The notes: generated from the letters alone by a model not told the origin. A stretch of 38,431 nt of DNA from Frankia nepalensis (GCF_016786325.1 NZ_JADWYU010000128.1:1318-39748); one strand, 5' to 3'; numbered from the stretch's first letter, positions 7,191-15,343 are shown. A program made the numbers and translations.

Positions 7191-9386
7191 ATGTCGCAGG
7201 TCTGGCCTGGCCACCCGTATCCCCTGGGTGCCACCTATGACGGGTCGGGTACCAACTTCGCGCTCTTCTCCGAGGTGGCGGAGAAGGTCGAGCTGTGCCT
7301 GTTCGACGAGGCCGGCGCCGAACGCCGGGTCGAGCTGCACGAGAAGGACGCCTTCGTCTGGCACGGCTACCTGCCCGGCGTCCTGCCGGGGCAGCGCTAC
7401 GGCTACCGGGTGCACGGCCCGCACGACCCCGCCCGCGGGCTGCGCTGCAACCCGACCAAGCTGCTTCTCGACCCGTACGCGAAGGCGGTCGACGGCGAGG
7501 TCGACTGGGACCAGGCCGTCTTCGGCTACACCTTCGGCGACCCGGACACCCTGAACACCGCCGACTCCGCGCCGCGCATGCTGAAGTCGGTGGTCATCAG
7601 CCCGTTCTTCGACTGGAACGGGGACCGCCCGCCGCGCACCCCGTACGACCGGACGGTCCTCTACGAGGCGCACGTGCGCGGCCTGACGATCCGCCACCCC
7701 GGCGTTCCGGAGCGCTACCGCGGCACGTATGCCGGCGTCGCCCACCCGGTGATGATCGAGCACTACCAGAAGCTCGGGGTCACGGCCGTCGAGCTGATGC
7801 CGGTGCACCAGTTCGTGCACGACGAGCACCTCGTCAGCCGAGGGCTGCGCAACTACTGGGGCTACAACTCGATCGCCTTCCTCGCCCCGCACAACGGCTA
7901 CTCCTCCGCCGCCGCCCCCGGCCAGCAGGTGCAGGAGTTCAAGCAGATGGTGAAGGACCTGCACAACGCGGGGATCGAGGTGATCCTCGACGTCGTCTAC
8001 AACCACACCGCCGAGGGCAACCACATGGGCCCGATGCTGTGCTTCCGGGGCATCGACAACGCGGCCTACTACCGGCTGATGGCCGACGAGCCCCGCTACT
8101 ACATGGACTACACCGGCACCGGCAACACGATGCACGTCCGCCACCCGCACGTGCTGCAACTGATCATGGACTCGCTGCGCTACTGGGTGACCGAGATGCA
8201 CGTCGACGGGTTCCGCTTCGACCTGGCGGCGACGCTCGCCCGCGAGTTCTACGACGTCGACCGGCTGTCGAGCTTCTTCGACCTCGTGCAGCAGGACCCG
8301 ACCGTCTCCCAGGTCAAGCTGATCGCCGAGCCGTGGGACCTCGGCGAGGGCGGCTACCAGGTGGGCAACTTCCCGCCGCTGTGGACCGAGTGGAACGGCC
8401 AGTACCGCGACACGGTCCGCGACTTCTGGCGCGGCCAGGACCACGGCATCGCGGAGTTCGCCTCCCGGCTGACCGGCTCCAGCGACCTCTACCAGTTCAC
8501 CGGCCGCCGCCCGTCCGCCTCCATCAACTTCGTGACCGCGCATGACGGCTTCACGCTCGCGGACCTGGTTTCATACAACGGCAAGCACAACGACGCGAAC
8601 GGCGAGCAGAACCGGGACGGCGCCGACGACAACCGGTCGTGGAACTGCGGGGTCGAGGGGCCCACGGACGACCCGGCGGTACGCGCGCTGCGCGCCGCGC
8701 AGACCCGTAACCTGCTCACGACGCTGTTCCTGTCCCAGGGGGTGCCGATGCTCGTCGCCGGTGACGAGATGGCGCGCACCCAGGGCGGGAACAACAACGC
8801 TTACTGCCAGGACAACGAGACGTCGTGGCTGGACTGGTCGCTCGCCGAGGAGAACGCCGACCTGCTCCGTTTCACCGTCGAGGTGTCCCGGCTGCGCCGC
8901 GAGCACCCGGTGTTCCGCCGCCGCCGGTTCTTCCACGGCGCCCCGATCCGGGGCACCGGCGACGACGCCCGCCACGGGCTGAAGGACGACGCCCGGCAGG
9001 GCCTGAAGGACATCGTGTGGCTGCGCCCGGACGGCGCCGAGATGTCCGACGAGGACTGGGAGTCGGGGGCGGCGCGCACGCTGGCCGTCTTCCTCAACGG
9101 CCACGGCATTCCCGACCCGGACGAGCGGGGCGAGCCGGTCGTCGACGACTCGTTCCTGTTGTTCTTCAACGCGCACAGCGAGGCCGTCGACTTCCACGTC
9201 GGGCCCGTCGAGCTCGGGGACACCTGGGAGACCGTCATCGACACCCGCCCGTCCTCGCCCGCCCCACCCGGGGCCGACCTCGGTGCCGCCAGCGCCGTTC
9301 AGGAACCCCTCGACCGGCGGGTCAAGACCGGCGACCTGGTCACGCTCGACGCCCGCTCGACCGTCGTGCTGCGCCGTGCCAGCTGA
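7191..9386 (+). CDS. treX: glycogen debranching enzyme TreX/GlgX
   Basis: The 731-residue GH13 isoamylase-type enzyme hydrolyses alpha-1,6 branches of glycogen to release linear maltooligosaccharides. An N-terminal CBM48-like domain (PLGATYDGSGTNFALFSEVAEKVELCLFD) precedes the barrel. Catalytic motifs are DVVYNHTAEGN (region I), DGFRFDLA (nucleophile Asp), IAEPWD (acid/base Glu) and FVTAHDG (transition-state Asp). The typical GlgX stretch from SYNGKHNDANGEQNRDG onward is intact. The C-terminal region carries an in-frame 8-residue duplication, DDARHGLK-DDARQGLK. treY starts 45 bp downstream in the same direction, so this is the first gene of a treXY operon. No strong ribosome site precedes the ATG. 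Confidence 0.95.
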   Translation: MSQVWPGHPYPLGATYDGSGTNFALFSEVAEKVELCLFDEAGAERRVELHEKDAFVWHGYLPGVLPGQRYGYRVHGPHDPARGLRCNPTKLLLDPYAKAVDGEVDWDQAVFGYTFGDPDTLNTADSAPRMLKSVVISPFFDWNGDRPPRTPYDRTVLYEAHVRGLTIRHPGVPERYRGTYAGVAHPVMIEHYQKLGVTAVELMPVHQFVHDEHLVSRGLRNYWGYNSIAFLAPHNGYSSAAAPGQQVQEFKQMVKDLHNAGIEVILDVVYNHTAEGNHMGPMLCFRGIDNAAYYRLMADEPRYYMDYTGTGNTMHVRHPHVLQLIMDSLRYWVTEMHVDGFRFDLAATLAREFYDVDRLSSFFDLVQQDPTVSQVKLIAEPWDLGEGGYQVGNFPPLWTEWNGQYRDTVRDFWRGQDHGIAEFASRLTGSSDLYQFTGRRPSASINFVTAHDGFTLADLVSYNGKHNDANGEQNRDGADDNRSWNCGVEGPTDDPAVRALRAAQTRNLLTTLFLSQGVPMLVAGDEMARTQGGNNNAYCQDNETSWLDWSLAEENADLLRFTVEVSRLRREHPVFRRRRFFHGAPIRGTGDDARHGLKDDARQGLKDIVWLRPDGAEMSDEDWESGAARTLAVFLNGHGIPDPDERGEPVVDDSFLLFFNAHSEAVDFHVGPVELGDTWETVIDTRPSSPAPPGADLGAASAVQEPLDRRVKTGDLVTLDARSTVVLRRAS
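8961..9008 (+). repeat. in-frame 24-bp tandem duplication inside treX
   Basis: Two 24-bp units (8961-8984 and 8985-9008) encode DDARHGLK and DDARQGLK and differ at three bases. GlgX relatives usually pass from a short turn directly into LKDIVWLRPDG, so one unit looks like an expansion. It should lie in a surface loop of the C-terminal part and leaves the frame open. Confidence 0.75.
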
Positions 9387-9431
9387 CTCCTTCCGCCGAT
9401 CCGCCGGCCCGGCTCGGATAGGGGTGCCCCG

Positions 9432-11951
9432 ATGAACGACGGACCGATGGGGGACGAGCGCACCCGGGTGGTGCCGACGTCGACGTACCGGCTGCAGCTG
9501 CACCTCGAGTTCAACTTCACCGACGCCGCCGTGATCGTGCCCTACCTGGCGGCCCTCGGCGTGTCGCACCTGTACCTGTCGCCGGTGCTGGAGGCGGCGC
9601 CCGGGTCGATGCACGGCTACGACGTGGTCGAACACGGCCGGATCAGTCCCGAGCTCGGCGGCGCCGGCGGGCTGCGCCGGCTGGCCGCCGCCTGCCGGCG
9701 GGCCGGGCTCGGCCTGGTCGTCGACGTGGTGCCCAACCACATGGCGATCCCGACCCCCCAGACGGCGAACCCGGTCTGGTGGTCGGTGCTGCGCGAGGGG
9801 CCGGACTCCCCCTACGCCAGCTGGTTCGACATCGACTGGGCCTCACCCGACAACCCGGGCAAGGTGCTGATGCCCTTCCTCGGCCAGCCGCTGCGCGACT
9901 GCCTCGCCGCCGGCGAGCTCCGGCTGGTCAGGGGCGGCGACGACGCCGCGGGCGGCGGCCTCGACGGGCTGGCCCCCGACGGCGACGACGACTGGGTCCT
10001 CGTCTACCACGACCACGTCCTGCCGGTGGCGCCGGGCACCGCCGACCCGGACGACCTCGCCGGCACGCTCGACGCCCAGTACTACCGGCTGTGCTGGTGG
10101 CGCGCCGCCGGCACCGAGCTGAACTACCGCCGGTTCTTCGACATCACCACCCTGCCGGCGCTGCGGCAGGAGGACCCGGACGTCTTCGCCGCCACCCACC
10201 GGCTGCTGATCGACCTCGTCCAGGCCGGCACCGTCGAAGGGCTGCGGATCGACCACCCCGACGGGCTCGCCGACCCCGAGGAGTACCTGCGCCGGCTCTC
10301 GGACGCCACCGGCGGTGTCTGGACCGTCGTCGAGAAGATCCTCGAGGGCGACGAGTCGCTGCCCGAGTCGTGGGCCTGCGACGGCACCACCGGCTACGAG
10401 GCGCTGAACCGGGTCACCCGGCTGTTCCTCGACCCGATGGCCGCCCGCCCGCTGGCGGCGCTCTACGCCGAGGTCTCGGGCGAGGCGCCCGACTGGGCGC
10501 ACGCCGCGCACCAGGCCAAGCTGGACGTGCTCGACAACGTGCTGCGCCCCGAGCTGGACCGGCTGACCACCCTGGCGCTGACCGAGGCGCGCCGGGAACG
10601 CGCGGACCTGACCCGCACCGGGCTGCGCGAGGCGCTGCGCGAGGTGCTCGCCGGCTTCGCCGTCTACCGGGCCTACGTCCGCCCGGACGGCACCCCCTCG
10701 CTGGAGGCCCGTTCCCACGTGGTGCGGGCCTGCGAGACGGCCCGCCGGCGGCTGCCGCGCCGCTCCACCGAGATCGACCTGATCGAGGACCTCGCGCTCG
10801 GCGGCCCGGCGGAGTTCGTCACCCGCTTCCAGCAGACCTGCGGCCCGGTCATGGCCAAGGGCGTCGAGGACACCGGGTTCTACCGCTTCGGCCAGCTCAT
10901 CGCGCTGAACGAGGTCGGCGGCGACCCGGGCGCCTACCCGGCGTTCCCCTGGGGGCACCCGCGCAGCGCCGTGCACGAGTTCCACGAGGCGAACGTGACG
11001 ACGGCGCGGACCTGGCCGCTGACGATGACCACGCTGTCCACGCATGACACGAAGCGCTCGGAGGACGTGCGGGCCCGCCTGGCGGTGCTGTCCGAGGACC
11101 CCCGCGGCTGGGCGGACGTGGTCCGCCAGCTCGGCCGGCTCGGCTACCGGCACACCGACGCCGAGCGCGGCTGGCCGGACCCGGTCACCATCTACCACCT
11201 GATCCAGGCGCTGGTGGGAGCGTGGCCGATCTCCGCGGAGCGGGTTCGCCAGTACATGGTCAAGGCGGTCCGGGAAGCCAAGGCCCACACCTCGTGGACC
11301 GACCAGGACCCCGCCTACGAGAACGCGCTCACCACCTACGTCGACGCCGCCCTCGAGGATCCCGACTTCGTCGGCGCGCTGGAGAACTACGTCTCGACGA
11401 TCGTCGAGCTCGGCCGGCAGAACTCGTTGGCCGCCCGGCTGCTGCAGCTGGCCGCGCCCGGCATCCCCGACGTCTACCAGGGCCAGGAGCTCTGGGACCA
11501 CTCGCTGGTAGACCCGGACAACCGCCGTCCGGTCAACTTCGGCGAGCGCGCGAAGCTGCTCGGTGAGCTCGGCACCGACCCGGTGCTACGCCGCCCGCCG
11601 GCCCTCGACGACACGGGAGCCGCCAAGCTGCTGGTGGTCTCCCGGGTCCTGCGGGTGCGCCGGGAGCACCCGGAGTGGTTCGGCCCCGGCGCCTCCTACC
11701 GGCCGCTGTGGGCGTCCGGCTCGGCCGCCGAGCACCTGGTGGCGTTCGTCAGGGCCGAGTCGGTGGTGACCGTCGTCCCCCGTCTCGTCCTCGGCCTGCG
11801 CCGCGGCGGCGGCTGGCGCGACACCACGCTCACCCTCCCCGACGGCCGGTGGCTCGACGTCCTCACCGGCCGCCGCCACGACGGCGGCACCGCCTACGTG
11901 CTGCGCCTCCTGCGTGACTTCCCCGTCTCCATGCTCATCCGCGTCCCCTGA
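9432..11951 (+). CDS. treY: malto-oligosyltrehalose synthase
   Basis: The 839-residue GH13 enzyme converts the reducing-end alpha-1,4 bond of maltooligosaccharides to alpha-1,1, making maltooligosyl-trehalose. Family features include STYRLQLHLEFNFTDAA at the start, LSPVLEAAPGSMHGYDVV, VVDVVPNHMA, EGLRIDHPDGLADPEEYL (nucleophile region), VEKILEGDESLPESW (acid/base Glu) and LSTHDTKRSEDVRARL. The C-terminus contains the usual PGIPDVYQGQELWDHSLVDPDNRRPV block. It follows treX in the same direction. The gene ends 17 bp inside the 3' end of the convergent DUF4287 gene. treZ is not adjacent but lies 6.5 kb away on the other strand. Confidence 0.95.
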   Translation: MNDGPMGDERTRVVPTSTYRLQLHLEFNFTDAAVIVPYLAALGVSHLYLSPVLEAAPGSMHGYDVVEHGRISPELGGAGGLRRLAAACRRAGLGLVVDVVPNHMAIPTPQTANPVWWSVLREGPDSPYASWFDIDWASPDNPGKVLMPFLGQPLRDCLAAGELRLVRGGDDAAGGGLDGLAPDGDDDWVLVYHDHVLPVAPGTADPDDLAGTLDAQYYRLCWWRAAGTELNYRRFFDITTLPALRQEDPDVFAATHRLLIDLVQAGTVEGLRIDHPDGLADPEEYLRRLSDATGGVWTVVEKILEGDESLPESWACDGTTGYEALNRVTRLFLDPMAARPLAALYAEVSGEAPDWAHAAHQAKLDVLDNVLRPELDRLTTLALTEARRERADLTRTGLREALREVLAGFAVYRAYVRPDGTPSLEARSHVVRACETARRRLPRRSTEIDLIEDLALGGPAEFVTRFQQTCGPVMAKGVEDTGFYRFGQLIALNEVGGDPGAYPAFPWGHPRSAVHEFHEANVTTARTWPLTMTTLSTHDTKRSEDVRARLAVLSEDPRGWADVVRQLGRLGYRHTDAERGWPDPVTIYHLIQALVGAWPISAERVRQYMVKAVREAKAHTSWTDQDPAYENALTTYVDAALEDPDFVGALENYVSTIVELGRQNSLAARLLQLAAPGIPDVYQGQELWDHSLVDPDNRRPVNFGERAKLLGELGTDPVLRRPPALDDTGAAKLLVVSRVLRVRREHPEWFGPGASYRPLWASGSAAEHLVAFVRAESVVTVVPRLVLGLRRGGGWRDTTLTLPDGRWLDVLTGRRHDGGTAYVLRLLRDFPVSMLIRVP

Positions 11952-12285
11952 CCTCACCCGCGCCGCCCGCGGCGGCGCCCTCCTCGACGGCGCCCCTCCC
12001 GCCGCCGCGCGCGACGGCGGCTCCCTTCCGGGCGTCGTCCCGCGGCGGCGCGCCCGACGGGCCGGCCGGCGTGACGACGCCCGCCGGGGCGGTGCCCTTG
12101 AGCACGGCCACGATGGCCATCGCGTGTCCACGGCCAAGCCCGTAGTCGGCGGCCAGCCAACGGATCACGTCACCGGCCTTGACCGCGGGCCCGGTCAGCC
12201 CCCGGTCAGCGGCGAGGCGAACGAAGTCGTCGGGCCCGAGACCCGTCCTGTCCTTGATCGTCCGCAGGTATCCCTCGAAGGTCAT
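11935..12285 (-). CDS. DUF4287 domain protein
   Basis: The 116-residue product begins with a DUF4287 domain (TFEGYLRTIKDRTGLGPDDFVRLAADRGL, then KAGDVIRWLAADYGLGRGHAMAIVAVLKG). A low-complexity Gly/Ala/Arg tail follows and reads antisense into treY. The domain is common as a small stand-alone protein in soil bacteria and has no firm function. The last 17 bp overlap treY tail to tail. The gene lies 76 bp downstream of the sigma-factor gene in the same direction and could be the third gene of that operon. Confidence 0.85.
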   Translation of the reverse strand: MTFEGYLRTIKDRTGLGPDDFVRLAADRGLTGPAVKAGDVIRWLAADYGLGRGHAMAIVAVLKGTAPAGVVTPAGPSGAPPRDDARKGAAVARGGGRGAVEEGAAAGGAGEVRGRG

Positions 12286-12361
12286 GGTTCGGTTCTCCGT
12301 TCGGATGGTGAGTTGACGAAGATCATCGGCACGCCCGCGCGGACCGGCCCGGAGATACCGC

Positions 12362-13657
12362 TCATGGCGTGTCCCGTTCTGGGTCCGCGGGCTCCCGCGG
12401 GTTCGCGCGGCCGCGCGGCAGCCCCGCGAGCTTGGCGCCGAGCACGGCCCTGTCCGCCGCGCTGTCGGTGAGGCCCAGCGCGGTCCGCAGCCGCGTCCCG
12501 GCCGCGGCGACCTCGCCGTCAGCGAGATCGAGTTCGGCCAGAGCCGCGTGGAGGAGGTGGAACCGGGTCATGCGCGCGTCGGCCAGGAGCGGCTCGAGAA
12601 TCGTCCTGCCCGCGGCGGTGCCACGCGCCTTCCAGTGGGCGATGCCGCGGTTGAGCTCGACGACGGGGCCGGGGTTGCTCGCGGCGTACGCGTCGTAGAG
12701 CCGCGCGATCTCCGCCCAGTCGGTCAGCTCCGCGCTGGGCGCGCGCGCATGGCAGGCGGCGATGCCGGCCTGAGCGGTGTAGGGGCCGCCGCCGAGCGCC
12801 CGGGCCCGCTCGAGGCCCGCCAGCCCGCGGCGAATCAGGAGCCGGTCCCACAGCATCCGGTCCTGCTCCTCCAGCAGCACCGGCCCGGTCGGGCCGTGGC
12901 GGGCCCCGAAACGGGACGCCTGGATCTCCAGGAGCGCCAGCAGGCCGTGCGCCTCGGCCACCCGCGGCATCAGGTGGGCCAGCATCCGGGCCAGCCGCAG
13001 GGCCTCCCCCGTCAGGTCCTGGCGGGTCCACGACTCTCCGGAGGTGGCCGCGTAGCCCTCGTTGAAGATGAGATACACGACCTCCAGCACCGAGGGCAGC
13101 CGCTGGGCCTGCTCGTCGGGCGTCGGATCCTCGAACGCGATCCTCGCCTGGGCGATCGCGCGCTTGCCGCGCGCGATCCGCTGGCCGGCGGTCGTGGACG
13201 GCACCAGCTGCGCTCTGGCGATCTCCTGGGTGGTCAGTCCACCGAGCAGCCGGAGCGTGAGCGCCACCCGGGTGTCTCGCCCGAGGAGGGGGTGGCAGCA
13301 GATGAAGATAAGCCGCAGCAGGTCGTCCTCGATGCGGCCGTCGACCCGCGCCTCGAGCCCTTCTTCGTCGGATGTCATCGATGCCCGCTCAGCCATCTCC
13401 CGGTATCTCGCGTCGCGGCCGGCCTCGCGGCGCACCACGTCGACCGCGCGCCGCTTCGCGACGGTCATCAGCCAGGCGCCCGGCCGGTTCGGCGGGCCGT
13501 CGACCGGCCAGTGCTCGATCGCGGTGACGAAGACGTCCTGCGCGACCTGCTCGGCGAGGCCGGGATCCCTGGTGATCCGGGTCGCTGTCGCGACGAGCTT
13601 CGGGAACTCGAGACGCCAGAGCGCCTCGAGGTCCGCGCGCCACGCCTCGCCGGTCAG
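12362..13657 (-). CDS. ECF42-type RNA polymerase sigma factor with C-terminal helical extension
   Basis: The product is about 431 residues. Region 2 (LWRLEFPKLVATATRITRDPGLAEQVAQDVFVTAIEHWP, AWLMTVAKRRAVDVVRRE) and region 4 (VALTLRLLGGLTTQEIARAQLVPSTTAGQRIARGKRAI) are followed by a long DUF6596/TPR-like extension with LIFNEGYAATSGE, MLAHLMPRVAEAHGLLALLE, LWDRLLIRRGL and LYDAYAASNPGPVVELNRGIA. This architecture, and a YCII/DGPF gene directly upstream, define the ECF42 group. No ATG, GTG or TTG lies at the family N-terminus. A CTG at 13657 (CTGACCGGCGAG) overlaps the YCII stop as CTGA and gives the expected MTGEAWRADLEALW start. The open frame continues far upstream but is antisense-like there. 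Confidence 0.88.
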   Translation of the reverse strand: MTGEAWRADLEALWRLEFPKLVATATRITRDPGLAEQVAQDVFVTAIEHWPVDGPPNRPGAWLMTVAKRRAVDVVRREAGRDARYREMAERASMTSDEEGLEARVDGRIEDDLLRLIFICCHPLLGRDTRVALTLRLLGGLTTQEIARAQLVPSTTAGQRIARGKRAIAQARIAFEDPTPDEQAQRLPSVLEVVYLIFNEGYAATSGESWTRQDLTGEALRLARMLAHLMPRVAEAHGLLALLEIQASRFGARHGPTGPVLLEEQDRMLWDRLLIRRGLAGLERARALGGGPYTAQAGIAACHARAPSAELTDWAEIARLYDAYAASNPGPVVELNRGIAHWKARGTAAGRTILEPLLADARMTRFHLLHAALAELDLADGEVAAAGTRLRTALGLTDSAADRAVLGAKLAGLPRGRANPREPADPERDTP

Positions 13658-14040
13658 CTGAAGTCCCCGGGACCACCAGGACCGCCCGGACCACCGGGAG
13701 CGGCGACCTGACGGATCTCGACCTCGCACCCACCGTCGTGGACGACGGCGAACCGGCGGCCCCATTCCTTCGCCTCGGCGAGATCCCGGGCCTCGATGAA
13801 GGCGATTCCGCCGACCAGTTCCTTCGCCTCGGCGAACGGCCCGTCGGTGACGCTGATCTCGCCGTCCTGGGCCGTGATCCGGGCCCCGGCCGAGCTGGGC
13901 AGCAACCCGTCGGCCTGCAGGAGGACCCCGGCGGCGGCCGCCTCCGCCATGAACTCGCCCATGCGGGCGAACAGCTCGGGGCTGGGCGGGTTCCCGGCCT
14001 CGAAGTCCTCGTTGGTCTTGCTCATCATCAGGAACCGCAT
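13654..14040 (-). CDS. YCII-related DGPF-domain protein, partner of the ECF42 sigma factor
   Basis: The 128-residue product has a ferredoxin-like YCII fold: MRFLMMSKTNEDFEAG at the start, a conserved GLLPSSAGARI, then the family signature SVTDGPFAEAKELVGG and ARDLAEAKEWGRRF. The tail is Gly/Pro repeats (GGPGGPGGPG). DGPF proteins sit next to ECF42 sigma factors in many actinobacteria and are thought to belong to their regulon; their biochemical role is unknown. GAGGAGG lies 8 bp before the ATG. The stop overlaps the proposed CTG start of the sigma gene, so the two are coupled. A TGTCGA-N17-CGAC promoter lies upstream. Confidence 0.92.
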   Translation of the reverse strand: MRFLMMSKTNEDFEAGNPPSPELFARMGEFMAEAAAAGVLLQADGLLPSSAGARITAQDGEISVTDGPFAEAKELVGGIAFIEARDLAEAKEWGRRFAVVHDGGCEVEIRQVAAPGGPGGPGGPGDFS

Positions 14041-14095
14041 GGACGTGGCCTCCTCGGCTGACGACAGCGCCCGCGGAGCGCGGGCGCACTACCGC

Positions 14096-14122
14096 GTCGA
14101 ACGGACATGGCCAGTTTCGACA
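14096..14122 (-). promoter_or_regulatory. ECF42-type promoter for the YCII-sigma operon
   Basis: On the reverse strand TGTCGA (14122-14117) is followed by a 17-bp spacer and CGAC (14099-14096). TGTCGA at -35 and CG(A/T)C at -10 is the motif reported for ECF42 sigma factors. It sits about 56 bp before the YCII ATG and points at the operon encoding the sigma factor itself, so positive autoregulation is expected. Confidence 0.75.
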
Positions 14123-14153
14123 TCGGTCCGCACCAAAGTTCCAGCCGCCGCGA

Positions 14154-14180
14154 TGTCGAAGCCCCGGAGTGCTGGCCGAC
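14154..14180 (+). promoter_or_regulatory. ECF42-type promoter for the DHFR-like gene
   Basis: TGTCGA (14154-14159), a 17-bp spacer and CGAC (14177-14180) give exactly the same arrangement as the opposing promoter at 14096-14122. It is 40 bp before the ATG of the reductase gene, leaving a leader of roughly 34 nt. This places the reductase in the same sigma-factor regulon. Confidence 0.75.
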
Positions 14181-14220
14181 GTACAGCCGTCAACCACCAT
14201 CCAGCCAGGAGGAGATCCGC

Positions 14221-14787
14221 ATGCGCCCCCTCACCGCCCACTACTTCGTCTCCGTCGACGGCATCGTCGACTCACCGCAGGACTGGCACTTCCCGTACGC
14301 GAATCCCGAGGTCATGAGCGTCGTCGGCGAGGCGACGGCCGGCGTCGACGCCCTCCTGATGGGCCGGCGCACGTTCGAGGAGTGGAGGGCCTTCTGGCCG
14401 GGGCAGTCCGGCTTCCCGCTCGCCGACTTCATCAACAACACGCACAAGTACGTCGTGACCGGCACCCTGTCCGACCCCGGCTGGGGACCGGCCACGATCC
14501 TCGCGGGCGACGCCGTCCCCGCGGTCAGGGATCTGAAGGACCAGCCCGGCGGGCGGATCGCCATCAACGGCAGCGGCACTCTCACCCGCGCCCTGCTGCG
14601 CGCCGGTCTCGTCGACGAGCTGCACCTGCTCGTCCATCCCGTGGTGGTCGGAGCGGGCAGGCACCTGTTCGAGGACGGCGGCGCCCCGGTCGGCCTCGAC
14701 CTCGCCGCCCAGCGGACCTTCGGCAACGGCGTCACCTACCACGTCTACAAGCCCGCGGCCGCCGACGCCGCGGCCGCCGCGGCCTGA
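14221..14787 (+). CDS. dihydrofolate reductase / RibD C-terminal family protein
   Basis: The 188-residue product has the DHFR-like fold of the RibD C-terminal family: TAHYFVSVDGIVDSPQDWHFPY, VDALLMGRRTFEEW (nucleotide-binding loop), TGTLSDPGW, GGRIAINGSGTLTRALLRAGLVDELHLLVHPVVVGAGRHLF. It is probably an NADPH-dependent reductase; the substrate cannot be read from the sequence, and such stand-alone proteins are distinct from FolA. AGGAGG lies 8 bp before the ATG. The tail is poly-Ala. The gene is divergent from YCII, and its promoter matches the ECF42 motif. Confidence 0.88.
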   Translation: MRPLTAHYFVSVDGIVDSPQDWHFPYANPEVMSVVGEATAGVDALLMGRRTFEEWRAFWPGQSGFPLADFINNTHKYVVTGTLSDPGWGPATILAGDAVPAVRDLKDQPGGRIAINGSGTLTRALLRAGLVDELHLLVHPVVVGAGRHLFEDGGAPVGLDLAAQRTFGNGVTYHVYKPAAADAAAAAA

Positions 14788-14973
14788 GAGATCACGCTCG
14801 CGGCCGGCGAACTGACGAACCGCTCCCAGCAGCACGCGCCGCGCGCGGGCCGAGCAAGGCCAGAACGTTTCCGACGGCCGCGCTCACCACCGCCATCCGC
14901 GACTTCATGGCCCCCGTTGACACCACCCCTGCCTGGCCCCCATCCACCATGCAGACCCCACCGGTACACCAAC

Positions 14974-15015
14974 GGACCCGCCGTGCCGAGAGCCTCCTCT
15001 CGGCACGGCGGGTCC
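14974..15015. terminator. perfect 19-bp inverted repeat, candidate terminator
   Basis: The arms GGACCCGCCGTGCCGAGAG (14974-14992) and their exact complement (14997-15015) enclose a 4-nt loop. It lies 187 bp beyond the stop of the DHFR-like gene and about 100 bp beyond the tRNA terminator in the other direction. There is no T run on either strand, so a factor-independent role is uncertain. The rest of 14788-15111 holds no convincing gene. Confidence 0.55.
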
Positions 15016-15111
15016 ATGGCCAGACCATCTCAAGCGCCAGCAACATCACCGAAGGACAATCGACCGAAGGACCCCCAGCCAACCCACACAAACCCGACAC
15101 CAAAGCGACCA

Positions 15112-15147
15112 CAACAAAAAGCGGCCACGTCCGAAGGACGAGCCGCT
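15112..15147 (-). terminator. rho-independent terminator of the tRNA Gly-Cys-Val operon
   Basis: On the reverse strand a stem AGCGGC/GCCGCT, with an inner CGTCC/GGACG pairing around a TTC loop, is followed directly by TTTTTGTTG. The stem spans 15120-15147. It lies about 125 bp downstream of tRNA-Val(GAC), beyond the hairpin repeat. Confidence 0.85.
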
Positions 15148-15153
15148 GGGGGG

Positions 15154-15208
15154 TGTCGGGGGACGAAGCCCCCTGACACGGGGGTTCCAGGGGGTCGCCC
15201 CCCTGGGC
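15154..15208. repeat. double hairpin repeat, second copy of the 34-bp element
   Basis: The first hairpin (15154-15178) pairs TGTC-GGGGG with CCCCC-T-GACA around ACGAAG. The second (15175-15208) is base-for-base identical to 71-104, with CCAGGGGG/CCCCCTGG arms. Both copies lie just downstream of a valine tRNA. At the left end of the window the first hairpin is replaced by a G/C homopolymer block. Confidence 0.75.
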
Positions 15209-15271
15209 CAACATAACGCGGGAGCCCGCGAGCCTCCCCGAAGGGAGGCGAGCAGAGAAGCCCCGATCGCG

Positions 15272-15343
15272 TGGGCGATACTGGGATTGAACCAGTGACC
15301 TCTACCGTGTCAAGGTAGCGCTCTCCCACTGAGCTAATCGCCC
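15272..15343 (-). tRNA. tRNA-Val (anticodon GAC)
   Basis: The reverse strand shows acceptor GGGCGAT pairing with ATCGCCC, D arm AGCTCAGTGGG, anticodon stem CTACC/GGTAG around TTGACAC (anticodon GAC), T arm with GGTTCAATCCC, and discriminator A. It decodes GUC and GUU. It is the last gene of a Gly-Cys-Val transcript, 26 bp after tRNA-Cys. Confidence 0.95.

Noticed and set aside
7047-8543. 498-residue reverse frame opposite treX
   Set aside because: His/Val/Gly-rich shadow of the treX coding strand; no motif.
9843-11501. 552-residue reverse frame opposite treY
   Set aside because: Shadow of treY, with Val/Gly/Gln-rich composition and no motif.
13658-14200. Extended sigma-factor frame reaching 14200, which would give a 612-residue protein
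   Set aside because: The upstream part is antisense-frame shadow of the YCII gene and of the promoter region, and has no family similarity; the family N-terminus lies at the CTG at 13657.
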